A DNA stretch of 64,000 nucleotides from Neofusicoccum parvum. Its lineage: Eukaryota; Ascomycota; Dothideomycetes; Botryosphaeriales; Botryosphaeriaceae. The position numbers and the translations under genes were made by a program. The notes below the pieces were generated by a model. That model saw only the letters and a program-made list of their open reading frames with translations, was not told the DNA's origin and searched no databases. Each line of letters starts with the position of its first letter. Within the stretch, counting starts at the first letter, position 1. The DNA is taken from contig CP087215.1 in the NCBI GenBank assembly GCA_020912385.1, forward strand, positions 2,232,001 to 2,296,000. Direction: 5' to 3'. Of the stretch, positions 43,701 to 55,139 are shown in pieces.

Positions 43701-46700
43701 TCGTGGCGGCACATCATCAAGCCGTCATCCATGCCGTGGATCCGAGATCACATGCTGCAGGGCACCGTCGTCTACCCGGGCGCAGGCTTCATCTGCATGG
43801 CCATCGAGGGCATGCTGCAGGCCGAGAAGAGCAGCGACAAGGCCATCAGCGGCTACCGGCTGCGCGACATCGACATCCTGCAGGCGCTAGTCGTCCCCGA
43901 GGGCGAGGAGGGTGTCGAGGTGCAGCTCTCGCTCCGGCCCTGCAGCGACAAGGCCATCTACGCCAAGGGCTGGAAGGAGTTCCAGGTCTTCTCCGTCACC
44001 CACGACGACAAGTGGAGCGAGCACTGCCGCGGCATGATTGCCATCGAGCACGACTCCAGCTGTCCCACAGCACTGCCAACAGCCGTCGGAAAGGCAGCAG
44101 ACTACCGGGTGCGGGTCAGCCCGCAAGACGTCTACGCGAGCATGCGGCGGGTGGGCATCCAGCATGGGCCCATCTTCCAGAACCTCAAGACCGTCCGCGC
44201 CCGGGCCCAGGGCTCGCTCGCCGTGCTCTCCGTCGTCGACACCGCCGCCACGATGCCGTACCAGTTCGAGCACGAGCACGTCGTCCATCCCACCACGCTA
44301 GACACCGTGTTCCAGGCTGTCTACGCGGCTTTGCCGGCGGCGGGAGCCACCATGACCACTGCCCAGGTGCCCAGGTCCATCAAGAACCTCTGGATCGCCG
44401 ACAGCATCAGCAACATCCCGGGCAACCAGTTCCGGGCCTTCTCCACCGTCAGGGACAACGACACGCAGGGCTTCAAGGCGGCCGTCACGGTGGTGGACGA
44501 CGAGAGCAACAGCGTCGTTGCGACCATCGACGACTTCTTCTTCCAGTCCATCGGCAGCGCCCTGGGCACCGGAGAGCCGTGCGAGAACGACAAGTTCCTC
44601 ACGTCCAAGTGGGTTCCGGACCTGACGCTCATGAAGCCTGCCCTCCTCAAGCAACGGCTTGCTTCAGAAGTGGACCTGGTGGAGGCCCAGGCCCTGGCCG
44701 ACCTGCATATCGTCTGCACGTGGTTCATGCAGGACGCCCTGGCCGCCCTCAGCCCGGCCGACGTGCAGAGCCTCGAGGGCCACTTCAAGCGGTACTTCGG
44801 CTGGATGAAGCACCACGCCGCCCTCGCCCAGGGCAAGGCCTCGGCCACGCCCCAGGAGAAGGCGGCGCTCACCGCGAAGGCCAACTCCCGCAGCATCAAC
44901 GGCGAGCTCGTCTGCAACCTGGGCCCGCACCTGGCCGACATCCTGCGCGGCCACGTCTCGCCGCTGGCGCTGATGCAGGAGCACCAGCTGCTCTACCGCT
45001 TCTACGCCGAGGGCCTGAAGCTGGACCGCTCGCGCCGGCAGATGGCCGAGCTGGTGCGCCTCTTCGCGCACAAGCACCCGCGCGCGCGCATCCTCGAGGT
45101 CGGCGCCGGCAGCGGCGGCGCCACGGCGCACGCGCTCGGCGCCGTGGGCGCGCGCGACCCGCTGGCCGCGTCGTACGACTTCACCGACGTGTCCGAGGCC
45201 TTCTTCGACGCCGCCGCCGACGACTTCCGCGCGTGGGACGGGCTGGTGTCGTTCCGGAAGCTGGACGTCGAGCTGGACCCGCAGGCCCAGGGCTTCGACC
45301 CGGGCTCGTACGACCTGGTGCTCGCGTGCCAGGTGCTGCACAAGACGAGGGGGATGGACGCGACGGTGGCGAACGTACGCAAGCTGCTGAAGCCCGGCGG
45401 CAAGCTGGTCGTCATGGAGCCGACCAGGGACCAGCTGGACGTGCAGTTCGCGTTTGGGCTGCTGCCGGACCAGTGGCTCGGCGAGGAGGAGCACCGGCTG
45501 CTGACGCCGTCCCTTACCGTCGACATGTGGAATGCGGTGCTCCAGAGAAACGGCTTCACCGGCGTGGATGTCGAGGTGCACGACTGTGAGAGCGAGGAGC
45601 TGTACTCATACAGCGTCATCCTGTCTTCTGCCGACGTGCCGGCTCCGGCATACCACCAGGAAGTGGTCGTCGCCACTTCGGCGCCCGCTCCGCCACAGCA
45701 ATGGCAGGACAAGCTGTGCGAGTCTATTGCAGCCGTCACGGGAGCCATGCCAACGGTCCAGCCGTTTGACGCGGTCGACTGTGAGGGCAAGCTGGTGGTG
45801 TTTGTGGGCGAGGTCGACAACCCCATCCTCAAGAGCCCCGAGGAGGCCCAGTTCGAGGCCATCAGGGCCATGTGCACCAAGTCGAAGGGCCTTCTGTGGG
45901 TGACGCGAGGGGGAGCCGTCGAGAGCGACGATCCGTTCTCGAGCCTCAACACGGGATTCCTGCGCATTCTCCGGCTCGAGTACGTTGGGAAGCGGCTCGG
46001 ATCGCTCGACCTGGATCCGAAGCAGGATCCCTGGTCTGCTGGCTCGGTCGAAGCTGTGGCTGGCGTCTTCACGAGCTTGTTCGCAGACCTCTCCGACAAC
46101 ACGGCCAGGGACTACGAGTTCGCGGAACGGGGAGGATCAACCCACATTCTGCGGTACTTCAAGGACCACGACAGGAACAAGACGTGGTTCCCCGATCCCG
46201 CCGAGCAAGCTGCCGTCACTCTGCAGCCGTTCGCCGATCCGAGCCGCGCGCTGCGCCTGGTCGTCCAGAACCCAGGCCACTTGGACAGCCTCGCTTTCGC
46301 CAGCAGTGCCGAGCATTCCCAAGACGTCGAGCCCGAGATTGTGGAGATCGAGCCCAGGGCATTCGGCGTCAGCTCCCGCGATGTCTCGGCGGCGCTGGGC
46401 CAGCTCAACAACCGCACCATGGGCTTCGAGTGCGCCGGCGTTGTCACTCGCGTCGGCTCAGCGGCTGCAGCCGAGGGCTTCAAGCTGGGCGATCGCGTGG
46501 CGGCCCTGCTGCAGGGGCAGCTCGCGAGCGTGGTGCCGGTGCCGTGGACGAGCGCGGTGCGCATCCCCGACGACATGGGCTTCGAGATGGCCGCCGCTCT
46601 CCCGGCCGCCTACACGACGGCGTACGTCGCGCTGGTCGAGACGGCCCGCCTCGAGAAGGGCGAGACGGTCCTGATCAACGCGGCCGAGAGCGCCGTCGGC

Positions 46701-48483
46701 CAGGCTGCCATCGCGCTCGCTCGCCACATCGGCGCCGACGTGTTCGCAACCACCGCGTCGGCTGAGCAGGCCAGCTTCCTCCGCCACGTCTCCGGCATCT
46801 CGCCCGACCACACCTTCTCGAGCGCCGACGCCTCCTTCGCTGCCGGCGTCCTCGGCAGGACCGGGGGCAGAGGTGTCGATGTCGTGCTCAACTCGCTGGA
46901 GGGCTCGCTGCTGCAGGAGAGCTTCAACTGCGTCGCGCCGCTTGGCCGCTTCGTTGAGCTTGGCAAGCGCGATCTCGAGCAGAACAGCCGCCTCGAGATG
47001 GGCGCATTTGCACGTGGCGTCTCCTTTGCTACCGTCGACACGGCCATGCTTGCCCAGCACAAGGGGCGCCAGGTCAGCCGTGCCTTGAACAGCGTCATCG
47101 GCCTCATCAAGGCCAGGTCCATCCGCGGTGTTCCCATTTCTGTGTTCAGCATTTCCGACGTCGTGCAAGCCTTCAAGTCTGTCCAGTCAGGCAGGTCCCA
47201 GGGCAAGGCCGTGCTATCTGTGAAGCCAAGCGACTCGGTCCCGGTAAGTAGATGCATGTCGCGGCAGTTGCCAGTTTTGCTGACAGTGGAACAGGTTGTC
47301 CCGCAAACTCCGACCGCAAAGCTGCGTGCCGACGCTTCGTATGTAGTTGTCGGAGGATTCGGAGGCATTGGGCAGTCCGTCTGTCTTTGGTTAGCAGAGC
47401 ACGGAGCCAAGAACCTCGTTGTCTTGTCCCGCAGCGCCAACGCCCAAGACAAGGCGGCGCCTCTTCTGGCGGAACTGGACAAGATTGGCTGCAAAGTCAA
47501 GGCGATGAGCTGCGACATCGCGGACGAGACCGACGTTGCGCGAGCTGTGGCAGCCTGCTCGTTGGACATGCCGCCCATCCGCGGCGTGATTCAGGGAGCA
47601 ATGGTTCTCCGGGTAAGTCTGAGAGCTGAGCATTGGATTGGGCATTCGCTGACCCAGTCGACAGGACTCAATCCTGGAGCAAATGACGCTGGAGGACTAC
47701 TACAGCGGTCTCCGTCCGAAGGTGCAAGGAACGTGGAATCTCAGCAACCAGCTGAGCGGACAGGAGCTCGATTTCTTCGTGATCCTCTCCTCCATCGCGG
47801 GCGTGATCGGCATCGCCAGCCAGTGCAACTACGGCGCCGGAGGGGCATTCCAGGACGCGCTAGCACAGTGGCGGACGTCCCGCGGGCTGCCCGCCGTGTC
47901 GATCGACATCGGCGCGGTCAAGAACGTCGGCTACGTGGCCGAGCACGACGAGACGGACGCGTACCTGAAGAAGCAGGGCCACATGGTGCTCGGCGAGGGC
48001 GACGTGCTCAAGGCGGTCGAGGCGGCCGTCACCTCGCCCTTCGCCACGCAGCTGGTGTTCGGCATCAACACGGCGCCCGGGGCGCTCTGGGACAGCGAGG
48101 GCCCCGCCGCCCGCGACCTGCGCTTCTGGCCGGCCAAGTTCCGCGAGTCGGACCAGGCCGCGTCGGGAGCGGCCAAGACGGACGACCTGGCGGGCCGAAT
48201 CGCGGCCGCCAGCTCCCTGGACGCCGCCGCCCAGCACGTCGCCAGCGAGATAACGAGCAAGATCATGGACATCTTCATGATCCCGGAGGACGAGGTGTTT
48301 GCGAACAAGCCCATGGCCGAGTTTGGCGTCGACTCGCTGACCGCCGTCGAGCTGAGGAACTCGCTGGCGCTCAAGGCGTCGGCCGAGATCTCCATCTTCG
48401 ACATCATGCAGAGCCCCTCGCTCACCGCTTTGGCTACCACCATCGCGTCCAAGAGCGCTCACATTAATGCTGCTCTTGTCTGA
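40782..48483 (+). CDS. Highly reducing polyketide synthase (KS-AT-DH-MT-ER-KR-ACP)
   Basis: Exons 40782-40973, 41020-41106, 41160-47243, 47295-47612 and 47665-48483 give about 2499 residues. KS: SIDTGCSTTLTAL, a less common form of DTACSSSL, with EAHGTGTPTGDP and NVGHTECASG. AT: FTGQGAQWWAMGRE near 542 and SHSSGE near 627. DH: His in IRDHMLQGTVVYPGAG near 956 and Asp in HPTTLDTVFQ near 1140. C-MeT: EVGAGSGGAT near 1403. ER: about 1800-2113, with NAAESAVGQAAIAL where GGVG is usual. KR: VVVGGFGGIGQ near 2136, SSIAG and NYGAGG. ACP: GVDSLTAVEL near 2448. No release domain is present, as expected for an HR-PKS that hands its chain to a partner SAT or an acyltransferase. The divergent NR-PKS is that likely partner. 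Confidence 0.97.
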
Positions 48484-49943
48484 GAGCTTGAGTTCATTCG
48501 GGATGTGGGTCATCCGAGGTTCTCGGCGTTGGCGGTCAAAGGATCATTTCACTGTTGTTCACTGTTACTAGAAGGGATTGAATTAGCCGCGTGTTTCCAT
48601 AGTTTTCGTTCAATAGAGAGTTCTCAGTCAAAAGACTGCCGCACTGCTGGCAATGGTCCATGGCGATGTCCGAGAGCAGCGGGAGGTCGGCGGCCTCGAG
48701 TTGCAAGAGAACGACACGGTGCCTGCCACACCAGCCAAAGCCAAAGTCAAAGATGTGGGGGCCAATTCCACAAGAATACGGTGTACGGCTGTCGTGAACC
48801 AACGACCGGGGCGGGAATGCCGTGGAGCGCGAGGAAACACTTCCGCAGAGCACAAGCCTGGGCAGCGGCGTACACGGTCATCCGGCAGCGCGTGGACGTG
48901 ACAAGAATGGGCGTGCGCTGCAACGCCATGGCGGTCATCCGTCGCGGAGGGCTGGGCAGGGAACCCAGGGCGTCGCGCCACTGACCGCCATCGCTGCGCC
49001 ATGACGGAGAGAAGGAACCGAGCCGCACGCTTGTGTCGTGCCGGCCTGCGCCCGTTTTGCCAAGATGACGGCCACGAGTCGGCCAGGCACGCCGTTCGCC
49101 GTGGCGTTGGTCCGTCGCGGGCGCTGGGGCGGGATACCCGACTAGGCAGCAGAAGCAACACGTAAGTCCGCTGCGTTGGCAGCGAAGGCGCGACTGCGGA
49201 CGCAGCCGTGGGCCGAAGGATGGCAAAAGCAATGGGCGATGGAGCAGTGGGCGGCAGGGCGTTGGATGCGGGAGGGCAGTTGTGGAGTGAAAACGGCCCG
49301 CGGGGTTCGGACAAACTTGGGCGTGCACGGGGCCGGACTTGCGAGGAGCCAACTCCGCCTGTCGCAGCAGACGAGGCACGTGGTGGCCGTGGTTGGTGAA
49401 ACTCTGGAATACGGCGAGCGGCTCTTCCCATCCGTATACGCAGCCTTAACACCAAGCCTCGTGGGACGCTTGACAAACAAGCTGCCCCACCAAGCTGGGG
49501 GGGTTGGAGTGGCGGGCGGTTGCTCGGCTGTTCCTGCTGCTGAAGAGTCCTGATGTCCACCCGGCCGGTCCGCGCCGCCTCCCCTCTCGCCTAGCGCTCG
49601 CCCAGCCAGCCCGTTGCGCCTCGTCCTGCGCTGCATGTGCATTGATGTCAGCAATGGTCTGGAACAGCGCCTAGCAATCCCCTTGTCTACTAGCCCATGT
49701 CCTTCACAATATCGATATCTCACGTCCCAGGATGCAATTGTCCGGGAAAACGATATGCGTGTGGCTTGGCTGGCCGTGAAATCGCTTTCTAGCTAATCCT
49801 TGGTGATGTATCCCCCTCTCCCGTCTTGTCCCCCGGACTCCCAGAACGCCGTGTTATGTTACAAAAGAAGAGAATGCAATGCGCCGCCCACGTCCACGCC
49901 CGGGTATAATGCAATCCTCTAATAAGGATATCGTGGCTGCAGG
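48484..49943. other. Spacer between HR-PKS and Zn2Cys6 gene
   Basis: About 1460 bases with no convincing gene. A GC-rich minus-strand frame (48628-49560) is open for 310 codons, but it lacks an ATG start, has compositionally biased Arg/Pro/Ser-rich sequence and no recognisable domain, so it is treated as chance. The ends should hold both 3' untranslated regions, as the flanking genes converge. Confidence 0.45.
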
Positions 49944-51860
49944 TCATAGTTCGGGCAACTCCAGTCGGCTCAAGCAGTCTTGGGCAATCTTGTTGACATA
50001 CACCAAGCCTTGCAGTCCTTGCTGCAGTGCCGTTTGCATCTCGAAAGTGGGGTCCAGGTGGTTGTTGGATCGCAGGAAATCACCGCAAAAGTACAGTAAG
50101 ACCGGCGTGAAGGGATGGACCTTGCAAATCCGTTAGCGCGGAAAGATCCGAGGTGCCTGGGGCCGCAGCAACTTGCCTTGAAGTAGCTTAGATGGGTCAG
50201 CGCTTGGGAAAGCGATACCATCTGCTGTGCAGCAGTGAGCGCTCGGCTTTCGTATTCTTTGATGACTTCTTGGTGGTCTTCCATGCCCCACGGCGCCGTC
50301 TGGCTGGCTTTGCACAGCAGAAGCACCGCCGCCTGCGCCGCCATGTTGGTGAACAGGGGCATTGGGTCCAGGAACACCACCGTGCAGGGGTCGATCAGGG
50401 ACATGCACTCGATGCTTTGAGTCAGGCTGGTGTCGAGGCGTTGGTGGCGGTCCCAGAAGTCCAGGGAGAAGCATCCGTAGGCGTGCTCCACAGTGCCCTG
50501 CTGCTGATGCGAAAGACTCTGTCCGCACAGCGTCACCAGCCGAATGAACTCTGTAAAGGTCGATTGGGTCTTTGGCTGCCTATCGAGACTAAGCTCCGAA
50601 AGAAATTCCATGACGACAGCCTGATCACTCTGAAACTCCTCTTCGGGGGCTGGCAGCCGTGTCAAAATCTGCGTGCAGCTTCTGTCAGCGTTGCGACACA
50701 TTGACTTTGGGATCGGGAGCAATGCTGACCACGTGCTGATCAAAAGTCAATGGCAATTGGTCCAGAAGGCTAATGAAACGGTCGATGGTGTACGCCATCC
50801 AGAATGTTCTTCGCCGCTCCTCGATTTCAGCCCAGCTCAGTGTCACCGAGGAGTTGACCGCAATGCCGTCGAGGCCGTCGATGTTGTGCAGCTTCATCAA
50901 AATGGCGAATCGAAAGCACTTGCCGGCGCTCATCCATCCGCGGCGGTAGCCCACGCGCATGAACTCGTACATGGCGAGCAGCGCCCATGCCTGGACCTGC
51001 TCGATCTGGATGCAGTCAACCTGCAAGGGGTCCAGTTCGAGGCTCTCCAGCATCAAGCGCGTGTACGCGTACAGGTCGTCCTGTATGTACTGGAACTGGC
51101 TTGACATGGACACTGCCAGCGTCCACATGGCGTGCTGCAAGCAGGAAAACGAGTCCACATCGCTGCAGCGCGGCTGCCTGGCCCGCGAGAAGTAGCGACG
51201 CTTGCTGAGCATGGGGCAGAAGGTGTGCGCCCTGTCGAAGTAAAGATGGTCCCTGCCGTCGATGCGATCAGCCCTGTCCACCAGACCCAACGATCGGGGG
51301 CGGCTTGAACTACTTACAGATCCGCCCGCATCAAATCCGAGATGCAGTCAACCGGAGAGCTTCCGAGGAGCGGTGGCGGCGTGACAAGCTCCACAGCGGA
51401 GCTGTTGGATGAACCGCTGGCCATAGCGTCCTGTTGGGGGCCATGCTGAAGGCCTTGTGCCAGCAGGTCGTCGAGGGACTGGAGTGGTTCTGCAAAGGCG
51501 TCACTGTCTTCTGGAAAGCCCACGAACTCATCGCCAAGGTTCTGGTCGCTGAGACGGCGTTCAAGCGCAACTGGGGAAGCGTCAGCGTTGGGGCCCGCGT
51601 CCGATGGAGCAATGCGTACCAATGCGGGACTGCAGCGCGCGCAGGTGTCCCTTCTTCGGACCGCGAGGCTGGCGAGTGCTGGTCCTGTTGCAGACAACGC
51701 CAGACTCGCGGCAGGCGCCACAATGCGGCTGTCCTCTGTCGCAGCGCAGCTTCCTCCTGCGGCACTCGTCACAGGCCAAACCGGCTTGTTGACGAGAGCG
51801 CGGAGCAGCAGCTGGCGGCGAGTCGAGTGGCGTCTGCATGTTGGGGCTTGAGGGCATCAT
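49944..51860 (-). CDS. Zn2Cys6 transcription factor, probable cluster activator
   Basis: ATG 51860 (MMPSSPNMQTPLDSPP). The binuclear zinc cluster is ACDECRRRKLRCDRGQPHCGACRESGVVC, here described by its six cysteines near residues 28-54, followed by a linker and short coiled coil (LQSRI, then ALERRLSDQNLG). The middle contains the fungal-specific TF domain (YFSRARQPRCSDVDSF, RRTFWMAYTIDRFISLLDQL). The tail runs LSYFKVHPFTPVLLYFCGDF to TGA 49944. Four introns are inferred: about 51550-51600, about 51250-51315, a 31-nt one at 50669-50699, and a GC-AG intron at 50121-50176. It is divergent from the FSH hydrolase, an arrangement typical of pathway-specific activators. Targets are inferred, not shown. 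Confidence 0.9.
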
Positions 51861-52518
51861 TGCTTGTCGTCTCAACAACGGGTCTTTCCCTGGGGCTTTT
51901 GTATGTCTGGCTGTGGGCCAAGTCAAGGCCATGCTGCGACTGACAGTTAAGATTGCCACAGAGATCTCGATCTGTCGACGAGCGCGATCGCGAGCTGATT
52001 CACTCCCGCTGACTGCCGCACATGGTGGTTTCACGCGTCTACACTGTCCAGCCTCGTGCGGATGTGGCACAAGCGAACAAGGCAACTACAAGGCGGTCTT
52101 ATCGGTCGTCCAATGCCATCCCTACAGGCAGGGGTAGGCCGGAGTCAGAGTACATTCGCAGTTAATGGGCAAAATAAGCGAGAGCTGAGTCGGGCGATTG
52201 TCTAGTTTCGGCACCAACACGATCCCTTGTGCAGCGGCCTCAATGAACGCCCGAATCCTTCGCTGTCGGCCACGCCGCCTCGATCTCGTCGCGGCAGCAT
52301 ACTAAATGTTGGTGCCCTCACGATCGTTCCACTGGAACCAGACAGCAGAAAGCACCAGCAATTCCGTCCACGACGCTGCCCGTTGGCCATTGTCTGCATC
52401 CGGCGCTGGCTGGCCGTCCCGGGCCCGAGTTTCGGACATCCCGACCACGCCGTTATACAGGCACCGGTAGAAATACAGCCCCCGTTGGAGCCTACCCGGA
52501 GCGGAGCAGCCGCACACC
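51861..52518. promoter_or_regulatory. Divergent promoter, Zn2Cys6 gene and FSH hydrolase 2
   Basis: A 658-bp region between divergent starts. It carries GAGTTTCGGAC at 52427-52437, identical to a site in the monooxygenase/acyltransferase promoter, and further TCGG units (about 52099, 52190, 52205). No TATA box is obvious. Confidence 0.45.
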
Positions 52519-53262
52519 ATGGGCGACGCAATCGACAGCACTCTCCACCTGCCCCGCATCCTGTGTCTGCACGGAGGCGGCACGAACGCCCGCATCTTTC
52601 GCGCTCAGTGCCGCAGCCTGAGCAACCTTCTTCAACCGCACTTCCGGCTTTGCTTCGCGGAGGCTCCGTTCCCCTCCCACGCCGGCCCCGATGTCCTGTC
52701 CGTGTATAAAGATTGGGGGCCCTTCCGCTGCTGGTTCGAATGGCGTCCGGAAGAGCCCGAGCGCAACGTGGAGGCCACGTTCCTCGCAATCCAAGCCTCG
52801 GTGGACTCCGCGATGAGAGAGGACGACCAAAAGGGCGGAACCGGTGAATGGGTGGCAGTGCTTGGTTTCAGCCAGGGCGCCAAGCTGGCAGGGAGCCTGC
52901 TGCTCCTCCAACAGCTTCAAGCAGAGGGGCTCCGGGGCCGTATCAGCAGGCCCGCGACGAACTACCGCTTCGCTGTGCTCTTGGCGGGGCGCGCGCCCTT
53001 GGTCAATTTTGCGGCGGGCTCCGCTGTGGAGCCCAGCGGCCGCCATCTTTACTTGCCGACGATCCACGTGCACGGGTTGACGGATCCGGGGCTGGAGCTG
53101 CACAGGCAGCTGCTTGAACAGAGCTGCCAGAAAGGGTCCACGAGACTCGTGCAGTGGGATGGCAATCACCGACTGCCCATCAAAACAGGGGACACAATGG
53201 CCGTCGTCCAGGCAGTTCTGGAGCTGGCGGCAGAGACGGGAGTTCTGAAGCGTAGTTCTTGA
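52519..53262 (+). CDS. FSH-type serine hydrolase, copy 2 (AfoC-like)
   Basis: An intronless 247-residue alpha/beta hydrolase. It starts MGDAIDSTLHLPRILCLHGG; the oxyanion/nucleophile elbow is LGFSQGAKLAGSL, the acid is in GLTDPGLE and the histidine in DGNHRLP. Family members beside NR-PKS/HR-PKS pairs (for example in asperfuranone clusters) are thought to assist transfer or release between the synthases. Of the two FSH genes in the window this one is the better cluster candidate, because it is paired with the Zn2Cys6 gene. Confidence 0.9.
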   Translation: MGDAIDSTLHLPRILCLHGGGTNARIFRAQCRSLSNLLQPHFRLCFAEAPFPSHAGPDVLSVYKDWGPFRCWFEWRPEEPERNVEATFLAIQASVDSAMREDDQKGGTGEWVAVLGFSQGAKLAGSLLLLQQLQAEGLRGRISRPATNYRFAVLLAGRAPLVNFAAGSAVEPSGRHLYLPTIHVHGLTDPGLELHRQLLEQSCQKGSTRLVQWDGNHRLPIKTGDTMAVVQAVLELAAETGVLKRSS

Positions 53263-53340
53263 TGGAGGCCCATGCTGCTGGCGTCTAGAGTACTGTACAA
53301 TAAAACTCCGGCTTTCGGACCAATCCTCGATACCGATGCC

Positions 53341-53565
53341 TTACGAGCTCGACTCGACGTTTGAGTGGCGGTCACTGCCTGGTGCCGGGGATTCCGTAAA
53401 GCGCACCATACTGTCGCTGTCCTGACGCGTGGGCACCCAGGGCCTGGCGTCGCCCAGCTTCTCTACCGTGATTCCTGCGCTACCGGGACTTCGCATGCCT
53501 GCCTCCAGTTGTCGTTTGTACGAGACGAGTCGTAAGCGCTCCGCTTCCCGCGGAGTCAGTTGGAG
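53341..53565 (-). pseudogene. Open tail of the DUF2306 gene after an in-frame TAG
   Basis: About 75 codons in the same frame as the preceding gene. They are rich in charged residues and have no further stop until 53341, which suggests that the stop at 53566 is new. A short intron removing the stop is possible but would be under 30 nt. Confidence 0.5.
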
Positions 53566-54544
53566 CTACGGGGTGTCAATCAGCAGCGGTTCGTGCACAG
53601 CAACGGCGGGGGAGTAGCGCACGTATACCTCCACGCCGATAGCGTGCAACGCGAGAGCAAGCCACATGGACATGCCGAACGAAATACCGAGAGCTGCGCT
53701 TGCCTCCGCTGCGGTGCTGCCCATCCTTGCGTTCACGACAACCATCTGCCCCGGACTCGTCCCATTGTAGAAGGAGATGCACTCCGGATAATGCTGCAGC
53801 GTCACTTCCCACGTCTTGAAGATGTAATCGAGCTGGTAGCATGGGCGCGCCGTGTAGTAGTTCTTCTGCGTCCCAACAATGACGGCCGTTATGATCAGAA
53901 TGATGCGCACCGTAATGATGCAGCCAGCCTGATCAGTCGTCAGCGAGGCACGCCTCAGGTAACTGCTCGCTTACATAGAACCATCCTCTCAGCATCCACG
54001 CCCGATGCTGGTCGATCTGCAGCATCTTGACATTGTAGTAGGCAAGTGACATGGCACCAACGGACATGATTGCCAGGGTTCCAGACGCCACCTGCGTCTC
54101 AAGTTCTCCTCCGAACGAGTGTCGGACGAACATGAACATGCCCGCATTGCTGACGAGAAACAGGACGAGGACAAGATAACCATTTATCCGGTGGAAGACC
54201 ATGGATGTATAGCGGATGACAGGAATGAACTGGAACACGGTGAGGAAGCCGGCAGGAAGGGTGCCGCCCAGGTGCATGAGCATCCCAATCCGGTAGAACC
54301 CTCTGTCGTACCAGTAGCATTCTCCTGGCGACGCCGTGCTGAGCCCAGTCCTCTCGCGGTTGCAGTAGATTTTGTCGTAGTTCAGGTACTGGAATTTCGC
54401 AAGGGTGAAGCCAAGCATTGCTCCCCCAAAGATGACGAACAGGATGAAGTTATACCGCTTTTGGAAACCGATCGTCTTACCAGCTTTCGCTAACACAGGC
54501 TTTTTCGGACGCGGGGTGGGAACCTCCATTTTCGTTTTGGACAT
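53566..54544 (-). CDS. DUF2306-type multi-pass membrane protein, premature stop before conserved-looking tail
   Basis: ATG 54544 (MSKTKMEVPTPRPKKPVLAK). Exon 1 has several helices (YNFILFVIFGGAMLGFTLAK, YLVLVLFLVSNAGMFMFVRH) and DQHRAWMLRGWFY. A 46-nt intron (about 53933-53978) joins to a helix IILIITAVIVG and to the last helix before LLIDTP. A TAG at 53566-53568 ends the frame. The same frame then stays open for about 75 codons (LQLTPREAERLRLVSYKRQLEA and on) to TAA 53341, which reads like the real cytosolic tail. The domain family is of unknown function. A link to the cluster is only positional. Confidence 0.78.
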
Positions 54545-55139
54545 TGGGATATGAGTTGGTGGGCGAGGCAGACAAGAAAGGTGGCGTTGATGGATTTGGC
54601 ACGATGCAGTATTTGTCCTCCGTTTTATGGTCCTGGGAAAAGCGATCCGATCCGAGTAAATTTTCGATGCATCTCTCGATTGTGCTGGGCATCGAGATCC
54701 AATGGCGTATCTTTCCTTGAGTTTGAGCTACCCGGCGCCGCGCCGGTGCATTGTTGCTCCGGCGGAGAAACAGCGTTTGTGCTGTGCTGGCAGCACCTAG
54801 GTGTGGCCTCGACTCGTGGTCAGGCCCCTCTGCGATTGCACTTCCCAGACCTCCCATGCCCAACCGAGAATTGCAAAAGTTCGAGTAGACGCCGATGGTG
54901 GCTGGTGCCATCGCGCGAGTACCTTTCAAACGGGTCAAGGGGATAAAAATCTGTAAGAGTAGAGGCAAGTATAGACTAAGAAATCTCACTATAGAATGAT
55001 AGCTAGGGTTGTAGAATAATATCTAAGTAGAAACCTAAAACAGAACCTAGGAAGCTAACAGTAGATATTTTAAATAGCATTGTAGTAATTAGAGAAAATA
55101 TTACTGCTTAATATATATATAAAGAAGACGATGGACCTA
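54545..55139. other. Spacer with AT-rich island
   Basis: Promoter side of the DUF2306 gene, then a strikingly AT-rich patch from about 54945 to 55130 (many TAGATA, TATTTTAAATAG and TATATATATAAA stretches) against GC-rich surroundings. This looks like an old mutated repeat. No gene is seen. Confidence 0.5.

Noticed and set aside
43487..45589. 700-codon plus-strand frame overlapping the HR-PKS in another phase
   Set aside because: Arg/Pro/Ala/His-rich out-of-phase reading of DH and MT domains.
48628..49560. 310-codon minus-strand frame right of the HR-PKS
   Set aside because: It has no ATG start, a biased Arg/Pro/Ser composition, and no domain or codon pattern like its neighbours.
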